A stretch of DNA of 64,000 nucleotides from Pseudorhodoferax sp. Leaf265. GTDB taxonomy: Bacteria > Pseudomonadota > Gammaproteobacteria > Burkholderiales > Burkholderiaceae_C. A program made the translations under genes and the position numbers. The stretch is from the NCBI RefSeq assembly GCF_001422365.1, contig NZ_LMMT01000038.1, forward strand, positions 77,979 through 141,978, written 5' to 3'. Positions 1-8,676 of the stretch are shown piece by piece; within the stretch, counting starts at the first letter, position 1; the number at the start of each line of letters is the position of its first letter. The notes under the pieces were generated by a model. That model was not told the DNA's origin, searched no databases, and worked only from the letters and a program-made list of their open reading frames with translations.

Positions 1-52
1 GGGGTCGCCTTCTCTTTGCTTACTTTCTCTTGGCGAAGCAAGAGAAAGTAAG
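1..52 (+). repeat. REP-like palindromic unit, left copy
   Basis: The unit starts with GGGGTCGCC and contains a perfect 13-bp stem (19-31 with 40-52) around an 8-base loop. It aligns without gaps to the reverse complement of 148-199, with 42 of 52 positions identical by hand count. The two copies therefore form an inverted pair. The unit may extend left of the window. Hairpin repeats arranged as inverted doublets are typical of bacterial REP/BIME elements; assignment to that class is an inference. Confidence 0.75.
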
Positions 53-59
53 TCGGGGT

Positions 60-78
60 GTGGGGGTGAAGCCCCCAC
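60..78. repeat. small perfect hairpin between the REP-like units
   Basis: A 7-bp G/C-only-plus-T stem (60-66 with 72-78) surrounds a 5-base loop TGAAG. It lies between the two larger palindromic units. No T-run follows it, so it is not a canonical intrinsic terminator, though it could stabilise or end an upstream transcript. Confidence 0.6.
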
Positions 79-147
79 CTCCTCACCTCGATCAGACGTA
101 GTGTTTCCTGCTGGCGCCAGAGGCCGGGATGTGCGCCCGGCAGCGCA

Positions 148-199
148 GTCACTTTCTTTCGTTTCGCCGAAAGAAAGTAACCAAAGAAAGGGCGACCCC
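148..199 (-). repeat. REP-like palindromic unit, right copy (inverted)
   Basis: This is the inverted partner of 1-52. It has an 11-bp perfect stem (151-161 with 168-178), a 6-base loop, and ends in GGCGACCCC at 191-199, the mirror of the left end. The two stems differ by compensating changes, so the hairpin shape is kept while the sequence drifts. Confidence 0.75.
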
Positions 200-418
200 G
201 GTCCCCACGTCCCTCCGCTAGCGCTCCGGGCAACCTGCGGTGCTCGCGGCCTGGGCGCATTGCACAACTCGCACCACTCACTGCGTTCGTTCAGCTCGAA
301 CAAGTGCGCGAGGTTCCCCGCGCCGCCCAGGCCCCTGCGCTCCTCGGCGTGGGCACAGGGGCCCCGGGAGCGGGGTCGCACACAGGCCTTCGCTGCGCTC
401 GGCCGCGGGGGTGTTGGG
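200..418. other. non-coding stretch upstream of the permease
   Basis: A reading frame stays open here from position 101 into the permease, but it shows no protein-like composition and includes the repeat DNA. I see no gene, clear promoter or operator. The segment separates the permease from whatever lies upstream, probably the rest of an ABC transporter operon. Confidence 0.4.
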
Positions 419-1345
419 ATGGAACTGATCGGCCACTGGCTGGGCAGCGTCCCCGATTTCGCCGTGCCCTACGCGCTCGCCGCGCTGGGCCTGATCCTGA
501 CCGAACGCTCGGGCGTACTCGCCCTCGGCGCCGAGGGGCTGATGCTGGTCGGCGCGCTCGTCGCCATCGGCGCGCAGCTGGCCTTCGGCGCCACCGGCAT
601 CTCGCTGCTGCTGGCCATGGGGGCGGCCAGCCTGGTCTCCGTGCTGTTCGCGGTCATGGTGGTGTGGCTGCGCATCCACCAGGTCATCGCCGGCCTGGCG
701 CTGGTGTTCTTCTGCCAGGGGCTGTCCAGCCTGCTCGGCACGCTGCTGGGCTGGACGAACCAGCCTGTCACAGCGCAGGGCGCGGTGGCGCTGTGGCCGC
801 TGTCGGCGCTGCCGGTCGTGGGCGGGCTGTTCAAGCAGAACCCGGTGGTCTTCCTCACGCCATTCATTTTCCTTGCCGTGGTGCTGTTCCTGAACCGCTC
901 GGCCACGGGCCTGAAGCTGCGCGCCGTGGGCGAGAACCCGCAGGCGGCGGACGCGGCCGGCATCCCGGTCGGCGGCATGCGCTTCCTGGCCATCCTGGCC
1001 GGCGCCGCGCTGGTCGGTTTGGCGGGGGCCTACATCTCGCTGCTGTCGACCAAGCTCTGGATCGCCGGCATGACGGGCGGGCGCGGCTGGATCGCCGTGG
1101 GCCTGGTGATCTTCGCGCGCTGGTCGCCCTGGAAGGCGCTCGCCGGCGCCGTGCTGTTCGGCTGCATCGAGGCGCTGATCCCGCAGCTGGCCGCGGCCGG
1201 CGTGCAGCTGCCGCAGTACTTCGTGCTCATGACGCCCTACGTGGTCACGCTGGGCGTGATGGTCTGGGTGGCCGTCGGCCAGCGCGGCGGCGGTGGCAGC
1301 CAGCCCGGCGCCTTGGGCGAACCCTATGTCCGGGAGGAACGTTGA
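419..1345 (+). CDS. BMP-type ABC transporter permease (nucleoside/nucleobase class)
   Basis: This is a 308-residue inner-membrane permease of the BPD_transp_2 class. The N-terminal LALGAEGLMLVGA segment is the hallmark of the second permease of BMP-family ABC importers (YufQ type), which usually carry nucleosides, purines or related heterocycles. Hydrophobic segments run through almost the whole length, and the length is normal. I chose the ATG at 419 because the open frame upstream crosses repeat DNA. Its stop shares one base with the start of the next gene (TGATG), so the two are co-translated. The ATPase, first permease and binding protein are not in the window and would be expected to the left. 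The substrate cannot be read from sequence; the neighbouring amidohydrolase-type enzyme hints at a nitrogen compound. Confidence 0.88.
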   Translation: MELIGHWLGSVPDFAVPYALAALGLILTERSGVLALGAEGLMLVGALVAIGAQLAFGATGISLLLAMGAASLVSVLFAVMVVWLRIHQVIAGLALVFFCQGLSSLLGTLLGWTNQPVTAQGAVALWPLSALPVVGGLFKQNPVVFLTPFIFLAVVLFLNRSATGLKLRAVGENPQAADAAGIPVGGMRFLAILAGAALVGLAGAYISLLSTKLWIAGMTGGRGWIAVGLVIFARWSPWKALAGAVLFGCIEALIPQLAAAGVQLPQYFVLMTPYVVTLGVMVWVAVGQRGGGGSQPGALGEPYVREER

Positions 1346-2025
1346 TGCAGATCCAGGTCTACAACCAGCCGCGCGAGGTCGCGCCCGCGGACTTCGCCGA
1401 CTACCTCGATCCGGCCACCACCGCAGTGATCTCGATCGACATGCACCGCGGCCACCTGGAGGACAGTCCAGACTGCCCGTGTCCGGCCCCGCGCGCACGC
1501 GACGTGGTGGCGCCCATCGACGCCTTCCACCGCGCAGCGCGCGCGCTGGCCGTGCCCATCGTGCACGTGAAGTCGGTACTGCGCCCGGGCGGTGCGGACG
1601 ACTTGGCCGGCATTCCCGCGGCCTGGCGCCGCACCTTCCCGCTGCACGTGGGACCGATCCCGAACGCCGACGCGCACGCCATCGAGGGCAGCCGCTGGAC
1701 CGAGTGGGTGACCGAGGTGCTGCCGCAGGACCTGCGCGTGGAGAACAAGCGCCGGCTGTCCGCCTTCTACCCGACCGACCTCGATTTCCTGCTGCGCAAC
1801 CAGCGCATCACCACGGTGGTGCTGGACGGCGGCTTCACCGACTGCTGCGTGCTGAACACGGCCTTCGATGCCAACAACCACAACTACCGCGTGGTCGTGT
1901 TGCGCGACCTCGTGCGCGGCACGGACGACCACCTGGAGGCCGCCGCGCTGAGCATGGTCTCGCTGCACCTGGGGCTGGTCATGGATTCGGCAGCGCTGCT
2001 GGCGCAGTGGCGCGCAGGCCGTTGA
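1345..2025 (+). CDS. cysteine hydrolase, isochorismatase-like family
   Basis: The protein has 226 residues with the three catalytic positions of the isochorismatase/nicotinamidase fold: Asp32 (ISIDMHRGH), Lys135 (VENKRRLSAF) and nucleophile Cys168 (GFTDCCVLNTA). Known members cleave amides such as nicotinamide, N-carbamoyl compounds, biuret or maleamate, or hydrolyse isochorismate; the exact reaction here is unknown. A GGAGG ribosome-binding site lies 7 bases before the ATG, inside the end of the permease gene. Coupling to a nucleobase-type permease fits release of ammonia from an imported nitrogen compound, but that is inference. It is cytoplasmic, with no signal peptide. Confidence 0.88.
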   Translation: MQIQVYNQPREVAPADFADYLDPATTAVISIDMHRGHLEDSPDCPCPAPRARDVVAPIDAFHRAARALAVPIVHVKSVLRPGGADDLAGIPAAWRRTFPLHVGPIPNADAHAIEGSRWTEWVTEVLPQDLRVENKRRLSAFYPTDLDFLLRNQRITTVVLDGGFTDCCVLNTAFDANNHNYRVVVLRDLVRGTDDHLEAAALSMVSLHLGLVMDSAALLAQWRAGR

Positions 2026-2095
2026 GCAATCACGTGGTATGGCGCGCTTCTTGCGCCGGGCATGGCCTCGTCGATCTCACCGCAGGACCTTGCCG

Positions 2096-3067
2096 ATGAA
2101 CGTTTCCAACCGCCGCACCTTTCTCGCCGCCGCGCTGGCCGGCGCCACCGCCGGGCTGCACGCGCAGGAGGCGGCCTACCCGGCCCGCCCCATCCGCATG
2201 GTGGTGCCGTTCCCGCCCGCGGGCGCGGCCGACTTTCTGGGCCGCACCGTGGGCGAGAAGCTGGCGCAGTCGCTGGGCCAGCAGGTGCTGGTCGACAACC
2301 GCGCCGGTGCGGGCGGCAACATCGGCACGCAGGCCGCGGCCCAGGGCGACCGCGAGGGCTACACGCTGCTGCTGACCGGCGTGCCGCTGGCGGTCAACCG
2401 CTTCCTGTTCCGCACGCTGCCCTTCGACCCCGAGCGTGACTTCGAGCCGGTCGCGCTGATCGCCACCGTGCCCAACCTCATGATCGTGCCGGCCGATTCG
2501 CCCGCCAACACGGTCGAGGAGTTCATCGCCTATGCGCGCAAGAAGCCCGGCGGCGCGACCTTCGCGTCCATCGGCAACGGCACCTCGCTGCACCTGGCCG
2601 GCGCGCAGTTCAGCAGCACCGCCAGGCTCGACATGGTGCACGTGCCCTACAAGGAAACCGGCACGGCCAACACCGACCTCATGGCGGGGCGCGTGGACGT
2701 GATGTTCCAGACCATCTCGGCGGCCGCCGGCCTGGCGCGCGGCGGCAAGGTCAAGGCCCTGGCCGTGACCAGCGACGTGCGCGTGCCGGCCTTCGCCAGC
2801 GTGCCCACGCTGCGCGAGGCCGGCACCGACCTGGTCTCGGTGGGCTGGTTCGGCCTGCTGCTGCCGGCCAACGTGCCGCCGGCGCGCAAGGCCCTGCTGG
2901 AGGCCCAGACCCTGGCCGCCGTGCGCGACCCGGCCGTGGCAGCGCGCATCGCCGACAGCGGTTGCATTCCGCGGCCCTTGGCTGGCAAGGCGTTCGGCGC
3001 CTTCATCGCCGAGGAGACGGGCCGCCTGGGCGAGGTGGTGCGCAAGGCCGGCATCGTGGCCAGCTGA
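2096..3067 (+). CDS. Bug-family TTT substrate-binding protein
   Basis: This 323-residue periplasmic receptor is of the TctC/Bug family. An N-terminal twin-Arg-like signal (MNVSNRRTFLAAALAG) ends near HAQ. The mature protein begins with the family pattern YPARPIRMVVPFPPAGAADF and has the conserved NRAGAGGNIG segment. Bug proteins bind carboxylates, amino acids or vitamins, and some act as sensors rather than transporters. No TctA or TctB membrane subunit is present in the window, so it must use distant partners or signal alone. It follows the cysteine hydrolase by 70 bases on the same strand and is probably in the same transcript. It is convergent with panE. Confidence 0.9.
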   Translation: MNVSNRRTFLAAALAGATAGLHAQEAAYPARPIRMVVPFPPAGAADFLGRTVGEKLAQSLGQQVLVDNRAGAGGNIGTQAAAQGDREGYTLLLTGVPLAVNRFLFRTLPFDPERDFEPVALIATVPNLMIVPADSPANTVEEFIAYARKKPGGATFASIGNGTSLHLAGAQFSSTARLDMVHVPYKETGTANTDLMAGRVDVMFQTISAAAGLARGGKVKALAVTSDVRVPAFASVPTLREAGTDLVSVGWFGLLLPANVPPARKALLEAQTLAAVRDPAVAARIADSGCIPRPLAGKAFGAFIAEETGRLGEVVRKAGIVAS

Positions 3068-3076
3068 GGACAGGCT

Positions 3077-4066
3077 TCAGTACAGCCCGCGCGCCCGCGC
3101 ATGCAGCCGGGCCAGGCCGAACAGCGCGTCGGTGAACGGGGTCGGCGTCTGCGTGATCTGGCCCAACTCGCGCACCGCGCCGACCAGCGCATCCAGTTCC
3201 ACCGCGCGGCCGGCTTCCACGTCCTGCAGCATCGAGGTCTTGAACGCGCCGAGCTTGCGCGTGACGGCGTGGCGGTCTTCGGGCTGCTGCGCGATCGGGA
3301 TGCCGATGCGCGCGCCGATCTCCTTGGCCTCCAGCATGACCTGGGTGACCAGGCCGCGCACCAGTTCGTCGTCCATGATCTGGTCGGTGGTCACGCCCGT
3401 GATGGCGCTGATCGGGTTCACGGTCATGTTGCCCCAGAGCTTGTACCAGCAGTCCTTCTGGATCTGCGCGGACACCTGCGTGTCGATGCCGGCCTTGCCC
3501 AGCAGCGAGGCCAGGGCCTGCACGCGCTCGGTGGCGCCACCCGCCGGCTCGCCCAGGATCAGCTGGTTGCCGAAATGGTGCTTGACGAAGCCCGGCCCGT
3601 GCAGCGCGCAGCTGGCGTGCACGATGCAGCCCAGCACGTGCTCGGCCGCAATGGCTGCGGCGATGCGCCCACCCGGGTCCACGCTCTCCAGGCTGCGGCC
3701 CGCATAGGCGCCGCCGAAGCCCTGGAAGAACCACCACGGCACGCCGTTCATGGCCGTCAGCACCACGGTGTGCGGCCCCAGCAGCGGCGCGATGCGCGCG
3801 GCCACCTGGGCCATGGCCGGGGCTTTCACAGCGACCAGCACCAGATCCTGCACACCCAGTTCGGCGGGATCGGCGCTGGCCCGCACGGGCGCCGTCAGCG
3901 TCTGGCCGCCCTGGTCCAGCCGCAGGCCATGGGCTTGCAGCGCGGCCAGCGTGTCGCCACGGGCCACCGCACTGAGTTCGCAGCCGGCCTCGCCCAGCCG
4001 CGCGCCGATCCAGCCGCCGATGGCGCCCGCGCCGAACACGCAGACGCGTTGGAACTGCACTGCCAT
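3077..4066 (-). CDS. panE: 2-dehydropantoate 2-reductase family protein
   Basis: The 329-residue protein begins with a Rossmann motif GAGAIGG (residues 12-18) for NADPH. It carries the ApbA/PanE C-terminal catalytic helix region around KLWGNMTVNPISAITG, with the expected Lys and Asn residues. The classical reaction is reduction of 2-dehydropantoate to pantoate in coenzyme A synthesis. Its ATG overlaps the stop of the upstream Bug receptor by one base, so the pair is translationally coupled. That context suggests a catabolic 2-oxo acid reductase of the same fold rather than the housekeeping PanE. The symbol is a family label. Confidence 0.82.
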   Translation of the reverse strand: MAVQFQRVCVFGAGAIGGWIGARLGEAGCELSAVARGDTLAALQAHGLRLDQGGQTLTAPVRASADPAELGVQDLVLVAVKAPAMAQVAARIAPLLGPHTVVLTAMNGVPWWFFQGFGGAYAGRSLESVDPGGRIAAAIAAEHVLGCIVHASCALHGPGFVKHHFGNQLILGEPAGGATERVQALASLLGKAGIDTQVSAQIQKDCWYKLWGNMTVNPISAITGVTTDQIMDDELVRGLVTQVMLEAKEIGARIGIPIAQQPEDRHAVTRKLGAFKTSMLQDVEAGRAVELDALVGAVRELGQITQTPTPFTDALFGLARLHARARGLY

Positions 4067-5055
4067 CAGCCCTCGGCCGTGAAGCCCACGGCCTTCACGA
4101 TCGGGCCCCACTTGGCCGTGTCGCGCGCCACCAGGTCGGCCAGTTCGGACGGCGAGGACGACATGGCCTCCAGGCCGAAGCCGGCCAGGCCGTCGACCAC
4201 GTCCTTGTTGGCCAGCGCGGTCTTCATCGCGGCGTTCAGGTGGGTGACGGTGTCGGCCGGCGTCTTGGCCGGCAGGAAGAAGGCGAACCACTCGCTGTGC
4301 GTGCCCTCCTTGATGCCTTGCTCCTCGTAGGTCGGCACATCGGGTGCGAAGCGGTTGCGCTTGCTGCCCGAGGTGCCCAGGATGCGCACCTTGCCGCTGG
4401 GCAGGTGCTGCGTGAGGTCGCCGACCGGGCCCGACACGGCCGAGACGTTGCCGCCCAGCAGGTCCAGCATGGCCGGCTGGGTGCCGCGGTAGGCCGCGTG
4501 CTTGAGGTCCACGCCCGCGCTCTTGCCCAGCAGCGCGCCGATGAAGTGCGGCGTGGAGCCGGCGGCCGGCGAGCCGAAGTTGGCGCCGGCCGGATTCGCC
4601 TTGGCCCAGGCCAGGAACTCGGGCACGCTCTTGATGCTGGCCGGCACGGCCGGACCCACGGCCAGGCCGAAGTCGAACACGCAGCCCAGCGAGACGGGCG
4701 CCAGGTCGGCCTTGGGGTCGTACGCCAGCTTCTTGTAGATGTGCGGGTAGATCGTCAGCATGGACGTGGGCGTCTGCAGCAGCGTGGCGCCGTCCGGTGC
4801 CGCCGACTTGACGAACTGGATCGCGATCTGGCCGCCCGCGCCGGTGCGGTTTTCCACCACGGCGGTCTTGGCATAGCTGGGCGCCAGCTGGGTGGCGACG
4901 CGGCGGCAGATGGTGTCCGAGGTGCCGCCGGCCGCAAAGCCCGTGACGATGCGCAGCAGTTCGGGGTGGGCCTGGGCCAGGGCGTGCTGGCCGATGGCCG
5001 ACAGCAGGGCACCAGCGCTGGCGGACTGCAGCAGTTGGCGGCGGTTCATGGACAT
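4066..5055 (-). CDS. Bug-family TTT substrate-binding protein
   Basis: This 329-residue secreted receptor has a signal peptide starting MSMNRRQLLQSASAG and ending near ALAQ. The family segments IVTGFAAGGTSDTICRR and ENRTGAGGQIA follow. The usual PFPPGG loop reads TGFAAGG here, a divergent ligand-loop version. The start could also be the second Met at 5049. It is the first gene of a two-gene unit with panE and shares one base with it (TGATG). The pairing suggests that the receptor ligand, or a product of it, is a 2-oxo or hydroxy acid handled by the reductase. Membrane partners are absent from the window. Confidence 0.88.
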   Translation of the reverse strand: MSMNRRQLLQSASAGALLSAIGQHALAQAHPELLRIVTGFAAGGTSDTICRRVATQLAPSYAKTAVVENRTGAGGQIAIQFVKSAAPDGATLLQTPTSMLTIYPHIYKKLAYDPKADLAPVSLGCVFDFGLAVGPAVPASIKSVPEFLAWAKANPAGANFGSPAAGSTPHFIGALLGKSAGVDLKHAAYRGTQPAMLDLLGGNVSAVSGPVGDLTQHLPSGKVRILGTSGSKRNRFAPDVPTYEEQGIKEGTHSEWFAFFLPAKTPADTVTHLNAAMKTALANKDVVDGLAGFGLEAMSSSPSELADLVARDTAKWGPIVKAVGFTAEG

Positions 5056-5189
5056 GGTTGTGCTCCTCGGGTGGACAAATGGTGCGCGGCATAGGTGCCG
5101 CTGGGCGCGCCATTGTGGGCGCGCGCCGGTGCTGCCGACCCCCGTGTTTTCTAGTATGTTGCAGTGCGCCATCGCTTGGCGCCGGCAGC

Positions 5190-5597
5190 TCAGGCCGGTG
5201 GGCCGAACAGCGGGTGCAGGTTGCTGTGCTTGGCGTCGAAGACCTCGTGGCCTTCGTCGATCTGCAGCGTCACGCCGATGTGGCGGCTGCCGAAGACCGG
5301 CGCCAGCTGCTCGCGCACGGCGGCGATCAGCGCCTCGCCGATGCGCTGCTGCAGCGCCGCGGGCCGGCCCCTGGCCATGCGCAGGTTCAGGTAGATGAAG
5401 GCGTAGTCGCCCTGGTGGTCGGCCACGGCGTAGTGCGCCGCGGCGAAGGCCAGCACGCGCGTGCCGCCGGTGGGGAACACCTGTTTGCCGGCGTCGTCGC
5501 GCTGCGCCAGCATGGTGTCCGACAGCTGGCGGCACAGCGCGCCCATGTCGGTGGCCGGTTCCACATTGGGGCTGTAGAGCACGACGAGATGGGGCAT
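5190..5597 (-). CDS. 5-carboxymethyl-2-hydroxymuconate isomerase-like tautomerase
   Basis: The protein has 135 residues and starts Met-Pro-His-Leu. In the CHMI/tautomerase superfamily the Pro after Met becomes the N-terminal catalytic base. The length matches CHMI (about 125-130 residues), and the C-terminal [19 protein letters not shown] region fits the family. CHMI acts in homoprotocatechuate meta-cleavage (HpaF), but no other hpa genes are near, so the true substrate is open. It is 134 bases downstream of nothing in the same direction and appears monocistronic. It may reflect a general enol-keto tautomerase. Confidence 0.75.
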   Translation of the reverse strand: MPHLVVLYSPNVEPATDMGALCRQLSDTMLAQRDDAGKQVFPTGGTRVLAFAAAHYAVADHQGDYAFIYLNLRMARGRPAALQQRIGEALIAAVREQLAPVFGSRHIGVTLQIDEGHEVFDAKHSNLHPLFGPPA

Positions 5598-5764
5598 GGG
5601 GCGGTCTCCGGCGGTGAAAAGCCATGGATTGTCGCTGTGGCGCGGCGTCGTCCCATGGCTGACACGGCCGCTGGTTGCAGGCCGACGGCGCCCTGGCAGC
5701 TTCGTTTTGACAATGGGTTCTTGCGGGCTGCCTGCCCGCCAAATGTCCATCGGTGAGCCCGTCC

Positions 5765-5956
5765 ATGCCAGAACACCGTCCGCCCGCATCCCGCCCCACG
5801 CCCAGCCTGCGCCAGGCCCGGTTGATCGGGCGCCTGCGCGAGACGCTGTTCGAGCTGCAGTGCGACGCCGATCCCGATCCTGTGGCCATCGACCGGCTCA
5901 TGCGCCGGCTGGCACGCGTGCGCGGGCACGACAGCCGTTCGTTCCGGCGCGCCTGA
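5765..5956 (+). CDS. small hypothetical protein
   Basis: A 63-residue reading frame starts at ATG 5765, with an in-frame GTG at 5753 as an alternative. It is Pro/Arg-rich at the start and then predicted helical and charged ([30 protein letters not shown]). It lies in the gap between the isomerase and the aldehyde dehydrogenase. I do not recognise a family. The heptad-like leucine and arginine pattern resembles small regulatory or structural proteins, but the frame could be chance in GC-rich DNA. Confidence 0.35.
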   Translation: MPEHRPPASRPTPSLRQARLIGRLRETLFELQCDADPDPVAIDRLMRRLARVRGHDSRSFRRA

Positions 5957-6084
5957 GCCGCAAGGCACACCAATTCGCCTGGCGGGGATGTACCCGGGCG
6001 CCGCCGTGGCCGTCTTGGAAACCATGGACAATCGCCGGCTTTCCGTCTTCCGACGCCCTTGTCCAACCTCTCCAGGAGCTTGCC

Positions 6085-7524
6085 ATGACCTACCCCAGCA
6101 CCCAACTCTTCATCGCCGGTGAATGGCAGGACGCCGCCGACGGCCGCACGCTGGCCGTGTTCAACCCGTCCACGGGCAAGGAAATCGGCCGCGTCGCGCA
6201 TGCCGGCATTCCCGACCTGGACCGCGCACTGGCCGCTGCGCAAAAGGGCTTCGAAGTCTGGCGCGACCTGCCCGCCATCGAGCGCGCCAAGACCATGCGC
6301 CGCGCTGCTGCGCTGATGCGCGAGCGTGCCGGCGAGATCGCCGCCATCCTGACCCAGGAAAACGGCAAGCCCCTGGCCGAGGCCAAGGTCGAGGCCATGG
6401 CCTCCGCCGACATCATCGAATGGTTTGCCGACGAAGGCCTGCGCATCTACGGCCGCATCGTGCCCTCGCGCGGCAGCCTGGCCGTGCGCCAGCTGGTCGT
6501 GAAGGACCCGGTCGGCCCGGTCGCCGCCTTCACGCCCTGGAACTTCCCGATCAACCAGGTGGTGCGCAAGCTGTCGGCCGCGCTGGCCAGCGGCTGCTCC
6601 ATGCTGGTCAAGGCACCGGAAGAGACCCCGGCTTCGCCCGCCGCACTGATCAAGGCCTTCGCCGACGCCGGCGTGCCGGCCGGCGTGGTCGGCCTGGTCT
6701 ATGGCAACCCGGCCGAGATCTCCAATTACCTGATCCCGCACCCCATCATCCGCAAGGTCACGTTCACGGGCTCCACGCCGGTCGGCAAGATGCTGGCCGG
6801 CCTGGCCGGCCAGCACATGAAGCGCGTGACCATGGAGCTGGGCGGCCACGCCCCCGTGATCGTCTGCGAGGACGCCGACATCCAGCTCGCCGTGAAGGCC
6901 GCCGGTGCCGCCAAGTTCCGCAACGCGGGCCAGGTCTGCATCTCGCCCACGCGCTTCCTGGTGCACAGCAGCGTGCAGAAGGAATTCGCCGAGACGCTGG
7001 CCACCTACGCGCGCGGCCTCAAGGTCGGCGACGGCCTGACCGAGGGCACCACCATGGGCCCGCTGGCCAACCCGCGCCGCCTGACGGCCATGGCCGAGTT
7101 CACGGAAGACGCGGTGAAGCAGGGCGCCAAGCTGCTGGTCGGCGGCGAGCGCATCGGCGACGCCGGCAACTTCTGGCAGCCCACCATCCTGAACGACGTG
7201 CCGCTGTCGGCCAAGGTCTTCAACGACGAGCCCTTCGGCCCCATGGCCGCAATCCGCCCGTTCGACAAGATCGAGGACGCCATCACCGAGGCCAACCGCC
7301 TGTCCTTCGGCCTGGCCGGCTACGCCTTCACGAGCTCGCTGAAGAACGCGCACATCCTGTCGCAGCGCGTGGAAGTCGGCATGCTGTGGGTCAACCAGCC
7401 CGCCACGCCCTCGGCCGAGCTGCCGTTCGGCGGCATCAAGGATTCGGGCTACGGCTCCGAAGGCGGCCCGGAGGCCATGGAGGCCTACCTGAACACGCGT
7501 TCGGTGTCGATCACCAACGTCTGA
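6085..7524 (+). CDS. NAD(P)-dependent aldehyde dehydrogenase, succinate-semialdehyde dehydrogenase-like
   Basis: This is a 479-residue member of the ALDH superfamily with all catalytic residues: Asn153 in TPWNFP, Glu251 in MELGGHAP and nucleophile Cys285 in [11 protein letters not shown]. Length and the [14 protein letters not shown]-loop agree with the GabD/SSADH branch, which oxidises succinate semialdehyde or similar semialdehydes to the acid. An AGGAG site lies 7 bases before the ATG. A Bug receptor follows after 38 bases, so uptake and oxidation may be linked. Other substrates, such as 2,5-dioxovalerate or aromatic aldehydes, cannot be excluded. Confidence 0.9.
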   Translation: MTYPSTQLFIAGEWQDAADGRTLAVFNPSTGKEIGRVAHAGIPDLDRALAAAQKGFEVWRDLPAIERAKTMRRAAALMRERAGEIAAILTQENGKPLAEAKVEAMASADIIEWFADEGLRIYGRIVPSRGSLAVRQLVVKDPVGPVAAFTPWNFPINQVVRKLSAALASGCSMLVKAPEETPASPAALIKAFADAGVPAGVVGLVYGNPAEISNYLIPHPIIRKVTFTGSTPVGKMLAGLAGQHMKRVTMELGGHAPVIVCEDADIQLAVKAAGAAKFRNAGQVCISPTRFLVHSSVQKEFAETLATYARGLKVGDGLTEGTTMGPLANPRRLTAMAEFTEDAVKQGAKLLVGGERIGDAGNFWQPTILNDVPLSAKVFNDEPFGPMAAIRPFDKIEDAITEANRLSFGLAGYAFTSSLKNAHILSQRVEVGMLWVNQPATPSAELPFGGIKDSGYGSEGGPEAMEAYLNTRSVSITNV

Positions 7525-7562
7525 GCGTTCGCCCGGTGCCCGATACCCACAAGGAGACTTCG

Positions 7563-8531
7563 ATGTTCCGCCGTACCTTCTGCAGCGCGCTCGCCGCCGG
7601 CGCGCTGGCCCCGGGCCTGGCGCTCGCGCAGGCCTACCCGAGCAAGCCCATCCGCCTGATCGTGCCGTTCCCGCCCGGCGGCGGCACCGACATCCTGTCG
7701 CGCCTGGTGGCGGCCAAGCTGACCGAGGTCACCAAGTGGACCGTGGTGGCCGAGAACCGCGCCGGTGCCGGCGGCACCGTGGGCATCGGCGAGGCCGTGC
7801 GCGGCGCGCCCACGGGCTACGACATGGTCATGGGCCAGAAGGACAACCTGGTCGTCGGCCCCTGGCTGTACAAGAACCTGCCCTGGGACCCGACGCGCGA
7901 CCTTGTCGCGGTCTCCCACATCGCCTACACGCCGGTGGTGATCGTCACGTCCAGCACCTCGCGCTTCAAGACGCTGGGCGACGTGGTGGCCGCGGCGCGC
8001 AATGCGCCGGACACCATCACCTACGGCTCGCCGGGCAACGGCACCACCATCCATCTGGCCGGCGAGATCTTCAAGACCGCGGCCGGCATCAACATCCGCC
8101 ATGTGCCGTACAAGGGCTCCAACCCGGCCATGATGGACGTGCTGGCCGGCAACGTGGACCTGATGGTGTCCTCGCTGCCCTCGGCCATCGGCCAGCTCAA
8201 GTCCGGCAAGCTGCGTGCACTGGCCGTGACCTCGGCCAAGCGCAGCTCCACCGCGCCCGAGATCCCGACCGTGGCCGAGCTCGGCTACAAGGACTTCGAC
8301 GTCAGCACCTGGTATGGCCTGTTCCTGCCGGCGGCCACGCCCAAGGAGATCGTCGCCACCGTGCACAACGAGGTCGACAAGCTCCTCGCCATGCCCGACA
8401 TGGTGGCCGCGGTCCAGGCGCAGGGCGCCGAGGTCCAGCGCATGACGGCCGAACAGTTCTCCGCGCTGGTCAGGAGCGACTACCAGAAGTGGAAGGGCAT
8501 CGTCGAAGCTTCGGGCGCGAAGATCGAGTGA
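7563..8531 (+). CDS. Bug-family TTT substrate-binding protein
   Basis: This 322-residue periplasmic receptor has a cleavable signal ending ALAQ. The mature N-terminus is AYPSKPIRLIVPFPPGGGTD, the textbook Bug pattern for pinning a ligand carboxylate, followed by ENRAGAGGTVGIGEA. An AAGGAGA site precedes the ATG by 6 bases. It is 38 bases downstream of the aldehyde dehydrogenase and very likely co-transcribed with it. The ligand is unknown; a carboxylate that yields a semialdehyde would fit. Confidence 0.9.
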   Translation: MFRRTFCSALAAGALAPGLALAQAYPSKPIRLIVPFPPGGGTDILSRLVAAKLTEVTKWTVVAENRAGAGGTVGIGEAVRGAPTGYDMVMGQKDNLVVGPWLYKNLPWDPTRDLVAVSHIAYTPVVIVTSSTSRFKTLGDVVAAARNAPDTITYGSPGNGTTIHLAGEIFKTAAGINIRHVPYKGSNPAMMDVLAGNVDLMVSSLPSAIGQLKSGKLRALAVTSAKRSSTAPEIPTVAELGYKDFDVSTWYGLFLPAATPKEIVATVHNEVDKLLAMPDMVAAVQAQGAEVQRMTAEQFSALVRSDYQKWKGIVEASGAKIE

Positions 8532-8676
8532 TCGGGGGTGGCCGGCGTGCGTCCGGGCGCCCTCGGTCCGGGGTGGTGTCCGGCGCGCGGATGTTCCCGG
8601 CCATGCGGTTGCGGCGGCCACGCCGTCCGCGCGACGATGAAGGCCAGGCAGAGCAGATGGCAGGGAGCCACGGCCC

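Noticed and set aside
101-418. N-terminal extension of the permease
   Set aside because: The open frame passes through the inverted hairpin units and lacks hydrophobic or conserved sequence; the permease family starts at the Met at 419.
4066-7353. 1095-codon minus-strand frame covering the aldehyde dehydrogenase
   Set aside because: Only its last 330 codons (the Bug receptor) are coding. The rest is the antisense of a well-supported ALDH gene and has the Gly/Arg/His-rich composition of GC-rich shadow frames.
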